From assembly GCA_965229695.1 (NCBI GenBank), contig OZ245921.1:62001-126000 (forward strand): a DNA stretch of 64,000 nucleotides. Direction: 5' to 3'. Shown one piece after another: positions 34,590-43,840 of the stretch. The notes under the pieces were generated by a model. The model had not been told where the DNA came from and did not search any database. It saw only the letters and a program-made list of their open reading frames with translations. This DNA comes from JANSYL01 sp965229695 (lineage in GTDB: Bacteria > Pseudomonadota > Alphaproteobacteria > Rhodobacterales > Rhodobacteraceae). Position 1 is the stretch's first letter. Every line of letters begins with the position of its first letter. The position numbers and the translations under genes were made by a program.

Positions 34590-34607
34590 CTGAACGGGAC
34601 GGTTCAG
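34590..34607. promoter_or_regulatory. TetR-like operator upstream of RND efflux genes
   Basis: CTGAAC and GTTCAG form a perfect inverted repeat with a 6-base spacer, 78 bases before the adaptor start. A second half site, CCGTTCAG, lies at 34548-34555. The form resembles operators of TetR-family repressors of efflux pumps. No TetR gene is next to it. Confidence 0.5.
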
Positions 34608-34684
34608 CGTATCTTGAACAACTGATTTGTCGATGACATCTGATCGACGCGGGTTTTCCGCGCTTGGTCTGCTGGAAGGTGAAT

Positions 34685-35971
34685 ATGAGACTGTTTCCGC
34701 TTCTCACGGCCGCAATCGTTTGTGTTGCGCTCTATTTCGCGATCTTAGATCGGGAAACCCTGGTCAGTTTCGCGTCTCAATTCGGCGGTGGCGAAGCGTC
34801 GGAAACCGAAGAGGCGTCTGAGGTTGCCGCCGATGCCACCCCGGCTGAGCCCGAAGATAACCGCATTCATGTGACTGTGCGCCGGTCAGAAGCGCAGATC
34901 GCCGAAAACGCGGTTGTCCTGCGAGGCCGGACGGAAGCTGTGCGCCAAGTGACGGTGGCCGCCGAAACCTCTGGCCGGATCATTTCCGAGCCGATCCGTG
35001 CTGGCGCTTCGGTGACTGCAGGCCAATTGATGTGCGAGATTGATCCCGGCACACGCGCCGCCGCCCTGGCCGAGGCCGAGGCGCGGTTGTTGGAGGCGCA
35101 GGCGCGTCTGCCCGAAGCCGAAGCCCGCCTGCCCGAAGCCCGCGCGCGTTTGGCCGAAGCAGAGGCTGGCGTTTTGGCCGCCGAAATCGACAACACCGCC
35201 GCAAGCCGTCTGTCGGAAAGCGGCTTTGCCTCGGAAACCCGCGCGGCGACGGCCAGTGCGTCGCTTGCCTCAGCCTCCGCCGCGGTGGAAGCGGCACAGG
35301 CGGGCGTACAGGGCGCAGATGCGGGCATCCAAGCCGCACAAAGCGGCATTCTAAGCGCTGAGGCGGCGGTGATCCGTGCCGAAGAAGACATTGCGCGCTT
35401 GCAGATCGCCGCCCCGTTCGACGGCATTCTGGAAAGCGACACCGCCGAGTTGGGCAGCCTGATGCAGCCAGGCACGCCTTGCGCGACCATCATCCAATTG
35501 GACCCCATGAAGCTGGTCGGTTTTGTGCCAGAGGCACAGGTGGACCGAGTGGAACTGGGTGCCTTGGCTGGTGCGCGCCTATCTTCGGGCACCGAAGTGG
35601 CGGGCCAGGTGACCTTTTTGTCTCGGTCAGCAGACCCGCAGACCCGCACCTTCCGCGTCGAAATTTTGGTGGATAACGCAGATCAGCGCATCCGTGACGG
35701 GCAATCGGCGGATATCTTGGTCGAAACCGCTGGCACGCCTGCGCATCTTTTGCCCGCCTCAGCCATGACATTGAATGATGCGGGCGAGCTGGGCGTGCGC
35801 ATCGTCGAAGACGGGATCGTGCAGTTTGTGCCTGTGACCATGCTGCGCGACACCGCGCGTGGCGTTTGGCTGGCCGGTTTGCCGGATCAGGCCGATGTGA
35901 TCACCGTGGGCCAGGATTTTGTGACCGAAGGCGTGCCCGTGCGGGTCAGCTTTGAGGAGCTGACACAATGA
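34685..35971 (+). CDS. RND efflux periplasmic adaptor subunit
   Basis: A 428-residue membrane fusion protein (HlyD/AcrA type). It has an N-terminal membrane helix (LFPLLTAAIVCVALYFAIL), an acidic linker, a lipoyl half (VTVAAETSGRIISEPIRAGA), a long Ala/Glu-rich coiled-coil hairpin with repeating EARL units (about residues 125-225), the second lipoyl half (LQIAAPFDGILESDTAELGS) and a beta-barrel/MP domain. The ATG at 34685 has GGAAGG upstream. It overlaps the RND pump gene by 4 bp. It links the pump to an outer-membrane channel, which is not encoded here. Confidence 0.92.
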   Translation: MRLFPLLTAAIVCVALYFAILDRETLVSFASQFGGGEASETEEASEVAADATPAEPEDNRIHVTVRRSEAQIAENAVVLRGRTEAVRQVTVAAETSGRIISEPIRAGASVTAGQLMCEIDPGTRAAALAEAEARLLEAQARLPEAEARLPEARARLAEAEAGVLAAEIDNTAASRLSESGFASETRAATASASLASASAAVEAAQAGVQGADAGIQAAQSGILSAEAAVIRAEEDIARLQIAAPFDGILESDTAELGSLMQPGTPCATIIQLDPMKLVGFVPEAQVDRVELGALAGARLSSGTEVAGQVTFLSRSADPQTRTFRVEILVDNADQRIRDGQSADILVETAGTPAHLLPASAMTLNDAGELGVRIVEDGIVQFVPVTMLRDTARGVWLAGLPDQADVITVGQDFVTEGVPVRVSFEELTQ

Positions 35972-38900
35972 CGGGGATCGTCGATTGGGCCGCCTCGCGC
36001 GCCCGGATGGTCGTGGCCTTTGTGGTGCTGTCCCTGACAGTGGGCACTGCCGCTTATATCGGCCTACCGAAAGAGGGAGAGCCGGATATCGACATTCCGG
36101 GTCTGTTTGTTTCTGTTCCTTTCCCTGGGATTTCCGCCGAAGATAGCGAACGGCTGCTGATCCAGCCGATGGAGGCCGAATTTCAGGATCTCGATGGGCT
36201 GACCACGATCAGCTCCACGGCCTCCGAAGGATTTGCGGGCGTTTTCATCGAGTTTGAGTTTGGTTGGGACAAAGGCGCCACCATCGCGGATGTGCGCGAC
36301 GCGATGGGCCGTGCCGAGGCGGAGTTCCCTGAGGGCGCCGAAAGCTGGCAAATTTCGGAGATTAACTTTTCCGAATTCCCGATCATCATCGTGGCGCTTT
36401 CGGGTGACGCGCCCGAACGCACGCTGATCCAGCTTGCCAATGAAATGCAGGATGCGCTCGAGGCGCTTTCCCCAGTGCTGGAGGCCGGGCTGGCCGGCAC
36501 GCGCGAAGAGATGCTTGAGGTAATCCTAGACCCGCTGGCGCTGGAAGCGTACGACGTGACGGCAGAAGATCTGATCAACGCGGTCACCAACAACAACCAG
36601 TTGATTGCAGCGGGTGAGGTCAGCAGCGAAAACGGGGCGATTTCAGTCAAAATCCCCTCAAGCTTCGACAATGCCGAGGATGTCTATAACCTCGCCATCA
36701 CCGTGAATGGCGACCGTGTGGTGACCCTGGGTGAGCTGGCCGATATCCGTCTGACCTATCAGGATCGGGCCGGGACCGCGCGCTTTAACGGGGACACGAC
36801 CATTGCGCTGCAAGTGGTCAAACGGCTTGGGTTCAACATCATCGATACGGTCGCCCTGATCCGCGAAACGGTGGATGAGGTCCGGGCAGGCTGGCCCGAA
36901 GACCTGCAAGATGCGGTGCATGTCGATACCTCGCTGGATCAATCGGTGCAGGTTGACGGCATGGTGCGCCAGCTTGAGGGTTCGGTCCTGACGGCCATCG
37001 CGCTGGTGATGATCGTGGTTCTGGCAGCGCTTGGCACACGCTCGGCTCTATTGGTGGGTTTTGCCATCCCAACCTCCTTCCTGCTCTGCTTCATCCTGCT
37101 TGGGGTGATGGGCATCGCGATTTCGAACATTGTGATGTTCGGCTTGATCCTAGCGGTGGGGATGCTGGTCGATGGTGCGATTGTGGTGGTCGAATATGCC
37201 GACAAGCGCCTGAAAGAAGGCGCGCGACCGATGCAATCCTACACCGATGCCGCCAAACGCATGTTCTGGCCCATCGTCAGTTCAACGGCCACGACGCTTT
37301 GCGCCTTTCTGCCGATGCTGTTCTGGCCCGGTGTGGCCGGTGAGTTCATGGGCATGCTACCGGTTACGCTGATCTTCGTTCTATCCGCCTCTCTGATCGT
37401 GGCGCTGATCTATCTGCCGGTGATCGGCGGGGTCGCGGCGCGGTTCAGTCGGCTTGTTGATCGGGGCACGGCCCTCGTGAAAGCCTTGCTGCCCTGGTAT
37501 ATCGCGCGTTTGGCCGTGACCGCGGGCATTGGCTATCTGATGTTCCTAGCCGCCATGCAGACGGTGAACCCTGGCGTTCTCTACCCAGCCCCTGCCCCCG
37601 ATGCGCCGCCGATGCTGGCGATGCTGCCGGGCATGTTGACCTTTGTCGGTGCCTCGGTTCTGATGTCGGTCTTCGTTGGCTCGATCATGATCGAACGCAA
37701 AGCCAAACGGGTCGAGTCCGGCTATCGCCGCACGCCGTTTGGTTGGTTTATTCAGTTTCTGACCGGCAACCCGATCATGCCGCTCGTGATGATCGGCACG
37801 GTCGGGGCGTTCGTGGTGTCGGTCTTCATGTATTTCGGAGCCAACAACAACGGCGTCGAATTCTTCGTGGAAACCGAGCCGGAACAAGCCATTGTCTATG
37901 TCCGCGCGCGCGGGAACCTGTCGGTTGACGAAATGGACGCGCTGGTGCGCGATGTTGAAGAGATCGTCTTGCAACAAGACGGCGTGCGCGATGTCTTTGC
38001 CTTTTCCGGTGATGGCGGTTTGAACAACAACACCGGCGGCGTTGCCGCCCCGGCGGACACCATCGGACAGGTGCAGATTGATCTGGAACCTTGGGGTGAT
38101 CGGGCTGATGGCAATGTGATCTTGGATCAATTGGCCACGCGCTTGGCCGGGCTGCCGGGCATTCAGACCGAGATCCTGGAGGCCGCCCAAGGTCCGGGCG
38201 AAGGCAAGCCGGTGAACCTGCGGCTTTCGGGCGATGATTTCGCCGATCTGCTGGCGGCGGCCGCAACCGCGCGTGCGCATTTCGACGGGCTCGACGGGTT
38301 GACCTTGATCGAAGACACCCGCCCCCTGCCCGGCATCGATTGGCAGATCAATGTCGATGTCGAAGCTGCTGGGCGCTACGGGGCCAGCGTGGCCACCGTT
38401 GGCGCCATGGTGCAGCTTGTGACGCGCGGCATCCTGCTTGATACGATGCGTGTGCCGAGCTCGGATGAAGAGATTGAAATCCGGGTGCGCTTTCCGGAAG
38501 AAGCGCGGGTGCTTTCCACACTCGATACGTTGCGCGTACGCACGCCTGACGGGCTGGTGCCGTTGGCGAACTTCGTCAGCTATGAAGCCACCCCGCAATT
38601 GGCCGAAATCAACCGGGTCGACCAATCGCGCGTCTTCGATGTGAAGGCGGATGTCTTGCCCGCGCTTTTCCGTGTCGATGATGCCGAGGGCAATACCTTG
38701 GCGCTCTTGCGCGATACCGAAGAGCCGACCGTGACCGGCGGCGCTGACTTCACCGTTGGCGACACCGGCTGGCAGATCTACCGGCTTTACAACGGCACCC
38801 AGGCCAACGCGGTCGAAGACGGGTTGGTCGCAGGCGATCTGGTGACGGTTCCGGTGACGGCCAATGAACGGATCGAACAAATCACCGCTTGGCTTGAGGC

Positions 38901-39795
38901 CGAAAACCCCTTGCCCAACGGGATCGAATGGGAATGGGCGGGCGATCAGGAAGATCAGGCCGAAAGCCAAGCCTTCCTCAGCTCCGCCTTCGCTGCCGCG
39001 TTGGGGCTGATGTTCATCATCCTGCTGGCGCAGTTCAACTCGATCTATAACGCGGTTTTGGTGTTGCTCGCGGTGGTGCTGTCGACCACGGGCGTGTTGA
39101 TCGGGATGCTGGTGATGGATCAGACCTTCTCGATCATCATGACCGGCACCGGGATCGTCGCCTTGGCCGGGATCGTGGTGAACAACAACATTGTTCTGAT
39201 CGACACCTATCAGGAATACAGCCGCTATATGCCCAGGCAGGAGGCCATTGTGCGCACCGCCGAGGCGCGCATTCGGCCCGTTTTGCTGACCACGATCACC
39301 ACCATGGCTGGCCTGACCCCGATGATGTTCGGTGTTTCGCTGGATTTCGGCGGCGGTGGGTATACCATCGATAGCCCCACGGCGCTGTGGTGGAAGCAGC
39401 TGGCCACGGCCGTGGTCTTTGGCCTGGGCATCGCGACGGTGCTGACGCTGATCTTCACACCTTCCCTGCTTGCGCTGCGTATTTGGGCTGGGACGATCTT
39501 CTTCTGGCTGGCACGGGCGCTGGCGCGGCTCGGTGCCAACCGGATGAGCCAGCGAGCCCAAGATTGGGCGCTGCAACGCCAAGCCCGCCGCGCGTTGGAG
39601 CCCGAGATTTACTGGGATGAAGACCCGCGCCCCGACCCGGTGGTTGAGCCCGAGCCGCCAGAAGAGGCCGGACCAGCGGAAGAGGATCCGATCCCGCCCG
39701 CGCCAGAGGATTTGCCGGAGCAGCCCGACCCGTTCGAGGATACCGAGCTGGGCAATAACATCCCGCCCCGTCCGCCGATGCGGGCCGCAGAATAA
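35968..39795 (+). CDS. RND efflux permease with extra membrane insertion
   Basis: An inner-membrane proton-driven efflux pump of 1275 residues, longer than the usual 1020-1060. The N-terminus (VDWAASRARMVVAFVVLSL), the TM4-TM6 region with LILAVGMLVDGAIVVVEYAD, and the second half with GIVALAGIVVNNNIVLIDTY are standard RND features. Two departures are clear: an insertion around residues 500-590 carrying two added hydrophobic helices (IARLAVTAGIGYLMFLAAMQ and LTFVGASVLMSVFVGSIMI) just before the TM7 region, and a C-terminal tail of about 65 residues rich in P, E and D. The adaptor gene precedes it (ATGA). Substrate is unknown. Confidence 0.92.
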   Translation: MTGIVDWAASRARMVVAFVVLSLTVGTAAYIGLPKEGEPDIDIPGLFVSVPFPGISAEDSERLLIQPMEAEFQDLDGLTTISSTASEGFAGVFIEFEFGWDKGATIADVRDAMGRAEAEFPEGAESWQISEINFSEFPIIIVALSGDAPERTLIQLANEMQDALEALSPVLEAGLAGTREEMLEVILDPLALEAYDVTAEDLINAVTNNNQLIAAGEVSSENGAISVKIPSSFDNAEDVYNLAITVNGDRVVTLGELADIRLTYQDRAGTARFNGDTTIALQVVKRLGFNIIDTVALIRETVDEVRAGWPEDLQDAVHVDTSLDQSVQVDGMVRQLEGSVLTAIALVMIVVLAALGTRSALLVGFAIPTSFLLCFILLGVMGIAISNIVMFGLILAVGMLVDGAIVVVEYADKRLKEGARPMQSYTDAAKRMFWPIVSSTATTLCAFLPMLFWPGVAGEFMGMLPVTLIFVLSASLIVALIYLPVIGGVAARFSRLVDRGTALVKALLPWYIARLAVTAGIGYLMFLAAMQTVNPGVLYPAPAPDAPPMLAMLPGMLTFVGASVLMSVFVGSIMIERKAKRVESGYRRTPFGWFIQFLTGNPIMPLVMIGTVGAFVVSVFMYFGANNNGVEFFVETEPEQAIVYVRARGNLSVDEMDALVRDVEEIVLQQDGVRDVFAFSGDGGLNNNTGGVAAPADTIGQVQIDLEPWGDRADGNVILDQLATRLAGLPGIQTEILEAAQGPGEGKPVNLRLSGDDFADLLAAAATARAHFDGLDGLTLIEDTRPLPGIDWQINVDVEAAGRYGASVATVGAMVQLVTRGILLDTMRVPSSDEEIEIRVRFPEEARVLSTLDTLRVRTPDGLVPLANFVSYEATPQLAEINRVDQSRVFDVKADVLPALFRVDDAEGNTLALLRDTEEPTVTGGADFTVGDTGWQIYRLYNGTQANAVEDGLVAGDLVTVPVTANERIEQITAWLEAENPLPNGIEWEWAGDQEDQAESQAFLSSAFAAALGLMFIILLAQFNSIYNAVLVLLAVVLSTTGVLIGMLVMDQTFSIIMTGTGIVALAGIVVNNNIVLIDTYQEYSRYMPRQEAIVRTAEARIRPVLLTTITTMAGLTPMMFGVSLDFGGGGYTIDSPTALWWKQLATAVVFGLGIATVLTLIFTPSLLALRIWAGTIFFWLARALARLGANRMSQRAQDWALQRQARRALEPEIYWDEDPRPDPVVEPEPPEEAGPAEEDPIPPAPEDLPEQPDPFEDTELGNNIPPRPPMRAAE

Positions 39796-39802
39796 ACGCA
39801 AT

Positions 39803-39842
39803 AAGCCCGGCGCGATCCAACCCATCGCGCCGAGCTTTTTCC
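39803..39842 (+). terminator. Rho-independent terminator after the RND operon
   Basis: A 12-bp stem with one mismatch (39805-39816 with 39824-39835) and a 7-base loop is followed by TTTTTCCTTTC. It begins 10 bases after the RND stop codon. Confidence 0.85.
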
Positions 39843-39874
39843 TTTCATGGCCCTGTGATCAGGCGGGCAAACCC

Positions 39875-41758
39875 CTAATCCTCATCCTCAGCCATTTGGC
39901 GATGCCACATGGAGGCATAGCGCCCATCCAGCTCGAGCAGGCTGTCATGGGTGCCGCTTTCGACAATCTCGCCCGCTTGTAGGACCAGGATTTGATCGGC
40001 CTCCACCACGGTCGATAACCGGTGGGCGATGGTGATGACCGAACGCCCCTGCCCCATCGCCTTTAGCTCGGATTGGATGTCGCGTTCTGTTTCGGTGTCG
40101 AGCGCGCTGGTCGCCTCGTCCAAAAGCAGGATGGGCGGGTCTTTCAGCAAGGTCCGGGCAATCCCGACGCGCTGCTTTTCGCCGCCCGACAGTTTCAGGC
40201 CGCGTTCCCCCACCGTCGTGTCATAGCCATCGGGCAAAGCTTCGATGAAATCATGGATCTTCGCGGCGCGCGCGGCCTCGATAATCTCAGCCTCGCTCGC
40301 CTCGGGGCGGCCATAGCCGATGTTGTAGCGGATCGTGTCGTTGAACAGCACCGTGTCCTGCGGCACGACGCCGATGGCTTGGTGCAAACTGGCCTGCGTG
40401 ATCTCGCGGATATCCTGGCCGTCGATGCGGATCGCGCCGCCGGTGACATCATAAAACCGGAACAACAAGCGCCCGATGGTAGATTTGCCCGATCCGGACG
40501 GCCCCACCAAAGCGACCGTTTGCCCCGGCGCCAAATCAAAGCTGAGCCCTTTGAGGATCGCGCGGGTATCTTCATAGGCAAAGCGCACGCCCTCAAACTC
40601 CACCCGGCCACCGGATACCGTCAATGGACCCGCGCCGGGCCGGTCAGACACCTCCTGCGGCTGTTCGAGCAGATCGAACATTTCCCCCATATCGACCAGA
40701 GCCTGGCGGATCTCACGATAAACCGTGCCCAGGAAGTTCAGAGGCATGGTGATTTGGATCATATAGGCGTTGACCATGACAAAATCGCCCACAGTCAGAT
40801 CGCCCGATTGCACGCCCATCGCCGCCATAACCATCACAGCGACAAGACCCGTAGTGATGATGACGGATTGGCCAAAATTCAAAAACGCCAGGGAGTAGGA
40901 GGTTTTCAGCGCCGCAGTCTCATACCCCTCCATCGCGCTGTCATAGCGCGCGGCCTCGCGCCCCTCAGCCCCGAAATACTTGACGGTTTCAAAATTTAGC
41001 AGACTGTCGATGGCCTTTTGGTTCGCATCGGTATCTTGGTCATTCATGACCTTGCGGATGCGAACCCGCCATTCGGTAACCTTGAAGGTGAACCAGATGT
41101 AAAGCGTGATCGTGACCGCAAGGACCACCAGATAAGAAATGTCGAAAACCACGGCCAAAACGATGCCGGTCAACAGAAGCTCTAGGATCAGAGGGCCGAT
41201 GGAAAACAGCAGAAAGCGCAGCAGAAACTCAACGCCTTTCACGCCGCGTTCGATGATCCGGCTAAGCCCGCCGGTTTTGCGCGTGATGTGATAGCGCAGC
41301 GATAGCGCGTGAATGTGCTGAAAGGTTTCCAACGCCAATTGGCGCAGCGCCCGTTGCGCCACGCGGGCGAAAACCGCATCGCGCAATTGCTGGAAGCCAA
41401 CGGTCGCCAGGCGCGCGACGCCATAGGCCACCGTCACGCCAATCGCGCCCAGCCCCAGCAACCAGGCCGGAGACGAGCCTTCGTCACCTGCCAGGCTGTC
41501 AACCGCCGCAGCGTAAAGAAACGGGGTGCCCACGGCGACGAGCTTGGCAATCGCCAACATCGCCAAGGCGATGATCACACGCCGCTTCACCCAAGGTTTA
41601 TCGGCAGGCCAAAGATAGGGCGCGACCTTGCGGATCGTGCGCCACCCGCTGACGCGTTCCGCCGCCTCAACACGTTCGGCATCGGTTTGCTCGGGCGTTT
41701 GGGAGGCGGGTTGATCATCCACCGCCTCAGGGGCGGTTGGATCGGGGGTCGTGGTCAT
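39875..41758 (-). CDS. Atm1/HMT-type ABC exporter
   Basis: A half-size ABC transporter of 627 residues: about six membrane helices (residues 60-350) fused to an ATPase domain. It has Walker A GPSGSGKS, the signature LSGGEKQRVGIA, Walker B ILLLDEATSALD and the H-loop TIAHRLSTV. The membrane part carries the Atm1 family text SLRYHITRKTGGLSRIIERG and NQKAIDSLLNFETVKYFGAE, where glutathione contacts occur in the related Novosphingobium Atm1. The likely role is export of glutathione-linked metals or sulphur compounds. It is convergent with the RND operon; the LysM gene lies upstream on the same strand. Confidence 0.92.
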   Translation of the reverse strand: MTTTPDPTAPEAVDDQPASQTPEQTDAERVEAAERVSGWRTIRKVAPYLWPADKPWVKRRVIIALAMLAIAKLVAVGTPFLYAAAVDSLAGDEGSSPAWLLGLGAIGVTVAYGVARLATVGFQQLRDAVFARVAQRALRQLALETFQHIHALSLRYHITRKTGGLSRIIERGVKGVEFLLRFLLFSIGPLILELLLTGIVLAVVFDISYLVVLAVTITLYIWFTFKVTEWRVRIRKVMNDQDTDANQKAIDSLLNFETVKYFGAEGREAARYDSAMEGYETAALKTSYSLAFLNFGQSVIITTGLVAVMVMAAMGVQSGDLTVGDFVMVNAYMIQITMPLNFLGTVYREIRQALVDMGEMFDLLEQPQEVSDRPGAGPLTVSGGRVEFEGVRFAYEDTRAILKGLSFDLAPGQTVALVGPSGSGKSTIGRLLFRFYDVTGGAIRIDGQDIREITQASLHQAIGVVPQDTVLFNDTIRYNIGYGRPEASEAEIIEAARAAKIHDFIEALPDGYDTTVGERGLKLSGGEKQRVGIARTLLKDPPILLLDEATSALDTETERDIQSELKAMGQGRSVITIAHRLSTVVEADQILVLQAGEIVESGTHDSLLELDGRYASMWHRQMAEDED

Positions 41759-41832
41759 CGCGGGCGTCCTGGCTGGCTTGGGTGCACCCTATGCCGATGA
41801 CCCGGCAATGGCCAGCATGCCCCGGTCTTATT

Positions 41833-43146
41833 CTATCCCTCGTCCTGGGCGGCGCGCGGGAGGTCGGGCAAGCGGAAAATCTGGCCGGGGAAAATCATAT
41901 CCGGATCGCGGATCTGATCGCGGTTTTCGTTGAAGATTTGCAGATACAACACCCCATCCCCGAAATTCGCCTGGGCGATGCCCCAAAGCGTGAAATCGGG
42001 CTGTACTGTGATGACCGAGGCCCCGGCCTCCACCAACATCGGGTTCGAGGCAATCCGGTCAGGGTCTTCGCGCAGGAAGGGCGTTTCGACATCCGAGGCG
42101 ACGCTGCCGTCGCTGGCCAATTGCTCGACACGCAGCGTGTAGGTGCCGGGATCGACATCGGGCAGGTCCAAGCTCCATGCTCCGCCCGGGCCAATTTCGC
42201 CCAGCTGGATGGGCTGGTTGTTGAGCGTTACACGAAGCCCGGTTTCCGCCGGGCCGCGCCCGGCCAGTGTTACATCCCCCGCAAGATCATAAGAAATGGC
42301 GTCGAGTTGAACTTCGGTCTGCGCCTCGGGTGCGGTCGATGGGCCTTGCAGAACGCGCACGCCCTCGGCCCCGGCGATCACGACGGTCGGCGCCTCGGGC
42401 TCGGCGGTTGGGGTTGGCTCCGGCTCTGGTTCGACCGCAGCCTGGGTAACGGGCTCGGCCGGTTCGGTCGAAGGCGCGGGGGGGGTGTCTTGGCCGGGAT
42501 CGGCAGGCGCAACATCGGTCGCTAAGGCCACGGCGGTGTCGGTATCCGCCTCAACCTCGGGGGTGTCGGAGGTTTCGGCGATCCCGGGCGTATCAACGCG
42601 CACAGCCGGGGGCGGTTCGGGCGCTTCACCCTCGGCGACGGCTTCGACTGGGCCAAAGGGTGCGATGATGACAGTTTCTTCGCCAGCAATGACATCGCCG
42701 CCCTCAAGCGCAGCCTCCAGGCTCAGCACACGTGGGTCGTCTGAGGGCACAAGCGAAAGCAGGGCCACGAAATTCCCGCCCGCATCGGCGCGCGCCACCT
42801 CGATCGGATCACCATCCAGGATCAGCGTGACATCGGCCTCGGCCATGGCGAAGCCAGCAATCACGGCGGCCCCTTCGGCATCAACCCGCACCACATCAAA
42901 GCGCGGCGGCACGGGGGCCGCGACCTCGGGCAATTCAACGGCAGGTGCCGGATCCTCGGGCAAGGCGGCCACGGTTTCAGCCGGGGTTTCAACCACGGTT
43001 TCAGGCGGCGTCACCCCCTCGGGCGCTTGGCTGTTGCGCCAAACCGTTACGCCCACAGCCGCCGCCACGATCACAGCTGCGCCCGCCGATGCGCCAGCCA
43101 CGGCGGTTGTGCTGCTTCCAAACAAACTTCCGAGTTTCGTCGCCAT
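41833..43146 (-). CDS. LysM domain envelope protein
   Basis: A 437-residue protein with an N-terminal membrane helix (STTAVAGASAGAAVIVAAAV), a long low-complexity middle rich in A, P, E, V and T (about residues 35-270), and a C-terminal LysM domain (TVQPDFTLWGIAQANFGDGV through DMIFPGQIFRLPDLP). LysM binds peptidoglycan, so the protein probably spans the periplasm from the inner membrane to the wall. Two small beta-type repeats (IAGFAMAEADVTLILDGDPI and VTLAGRGPAETGLRVTLNNQ) resemble Ig-like domains. Its length and layout match the Rhodobacterales LysM peptidoglycan-binding family. Confidence 0.86.
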   Translation of the reverse strand: MATKLGSLFGSSTTAVAGASAGAAVIVAAAVGVTVWRNSQAPEGVTPPETVVETPAETVAALPEDPAPAVELPEVAAPVPPRFDVVRVDAEGAAVIAGFAMAEADVTLILDGDPIEVARADAGGNFVALLSLVPSDDPRVLSLEAALEGGDVIAGEETVIIAPFGPVEAVAEGEAPEPPPAVRVDTPGIAETSDTPEVEADTDTAVALATDVAPADPGQDTPPAPSTEPAEPVTQAAVEPEPEPTPTAEPEAPTVVIAGAEGVRVLQGPSTAPEAQTEVQLDAISYDLAGDVTLAGRGPAETGLRVTLNNQPIQLGEIGPGGAWSLDLPDVDPGTYTLRVEQLASDGSVASDVETPFLREDPDRIASNPMLVEAGASVITVQPDFTLWGIAQANFGDGVLYLQIFNENRDQIRDPDMIFPGQIFRLPDLPRAAQDEG

Positions 43147-43285
43147 GCGGTTTTCCTATGCCCTCCCCCCAAAAAAGAGCGCGGTCCGATCTGCCCTTGC
43201 CGCCATTTGCGGCCCGCATCCGCTTGAGCGAATGATGTATCACCTTTATCAGCAAGCAAAACACACAAATGCGCAAGGGATCGCG

Positions 43286-43840
43286 ATGTCGAGCTTTTCA
43301 GTCTGTGTCTATTGTGGCGCGCGATCCGGGGCGCGCGACAGCTATCAGGTGGCTGCGACCGAACTTGGCCGGGCTTTGGCCGGGGCCGATATGCGCCTGG
43401 TTTATGGCGCCGGTGATGTTGGTTTGATGGGGGCTGTGGCCCGCGCCGCGCAAGACGCGGGCGGCGATACATTTGGCGTCATCCCCACCCATTTGCTGAA
43501 ATGGGAGGTCGGCAAACGCGACCTGTCGACCTTCATCATCACCGAAACCATGCATGAGCGCAAAAAGGTCATGGTGATGAATGCCGACGCGGTGGTGGTA
43601 CTGCCCGGCGGCGCGGGATCGTTGGATGAGTTTTTCGAAGTTCTGACCTGGCGGCAGTTGGGTCTGCATGGCAAACCGATCTATCTGCTGAATGTTGATG
43701 GCTATTGGGATCCACTGATCGCGCTGGTCGACCATGTGATTGCCGAAGGCTTCGCCGAAACCAGTCTCAAAGGCTTTGTGCAGGTGGTCGGCGATGTGCC
43801 GGCCCTTATGCAGGCGCTTGAGGCCGAGACCGCAGGCTGA
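43286..43840 (+). CDS. LOG-family nucleotide 5'-monophosphate phosphoribohydrolase
   Basis: A 184-residue Rossmann-fold protein of the LOG (TIGR00730) family. It has VCVYCGARSG at the start, LVYGAGDVGLMGAVA, the arginine-containing MHERKKVMV and the catalytic loop LPGGAGSLDEFFEVLTWRQL (PGGxGTxxE type, with Ser for Thr). Family members release the base from AMP-type or cytokinin riboside monophosphates. The ATG at 43286 has AAGGGA upstream; the longer open frame is antisense to the LysM gene. The last 35 bases overlap the convergent rarD gene. Confidence 0.92.
   Translation: MSSFSVCVYCGARSGARDSYQVAATELGRALAGADMRLVYGAGDVGLMGAVARAAQDAGGDTFGVIPTHLLKWEVGKRDLSTFIITETMHERKKVMVMNADAVVVLPGGAGSLDEFFEVLTWRQLGLHGKPIYLLNVDGYWDPLIALVDHVIAEGFAETSLKGFVQVVGDVPALMQALEAETAG

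Noticed and set aside
35075..35190. Tandem DNA repeat in the efflux adaptor
   Set aside because: The repetition reflects EARL-type heptads of a coiled-coil hairpin, normal for this family, not an independent repeat element.
37546..39825. 759-codon open frame on the minus strand over the RND gene
   Set aside because: It is antisense to clear RND motifs, and its product is a His/Arg/Gln-rich sequence without domains, as expected from a shadow frame.
42380..43020. Possible foreign or disrupted segment in the LysM gene (long biased composition)
   Set aside because: Low-complexity A/P/E/V/T linkers are usual in LysM envelope proteins, and the frame is intact from the membrane helix to the LysM domain.
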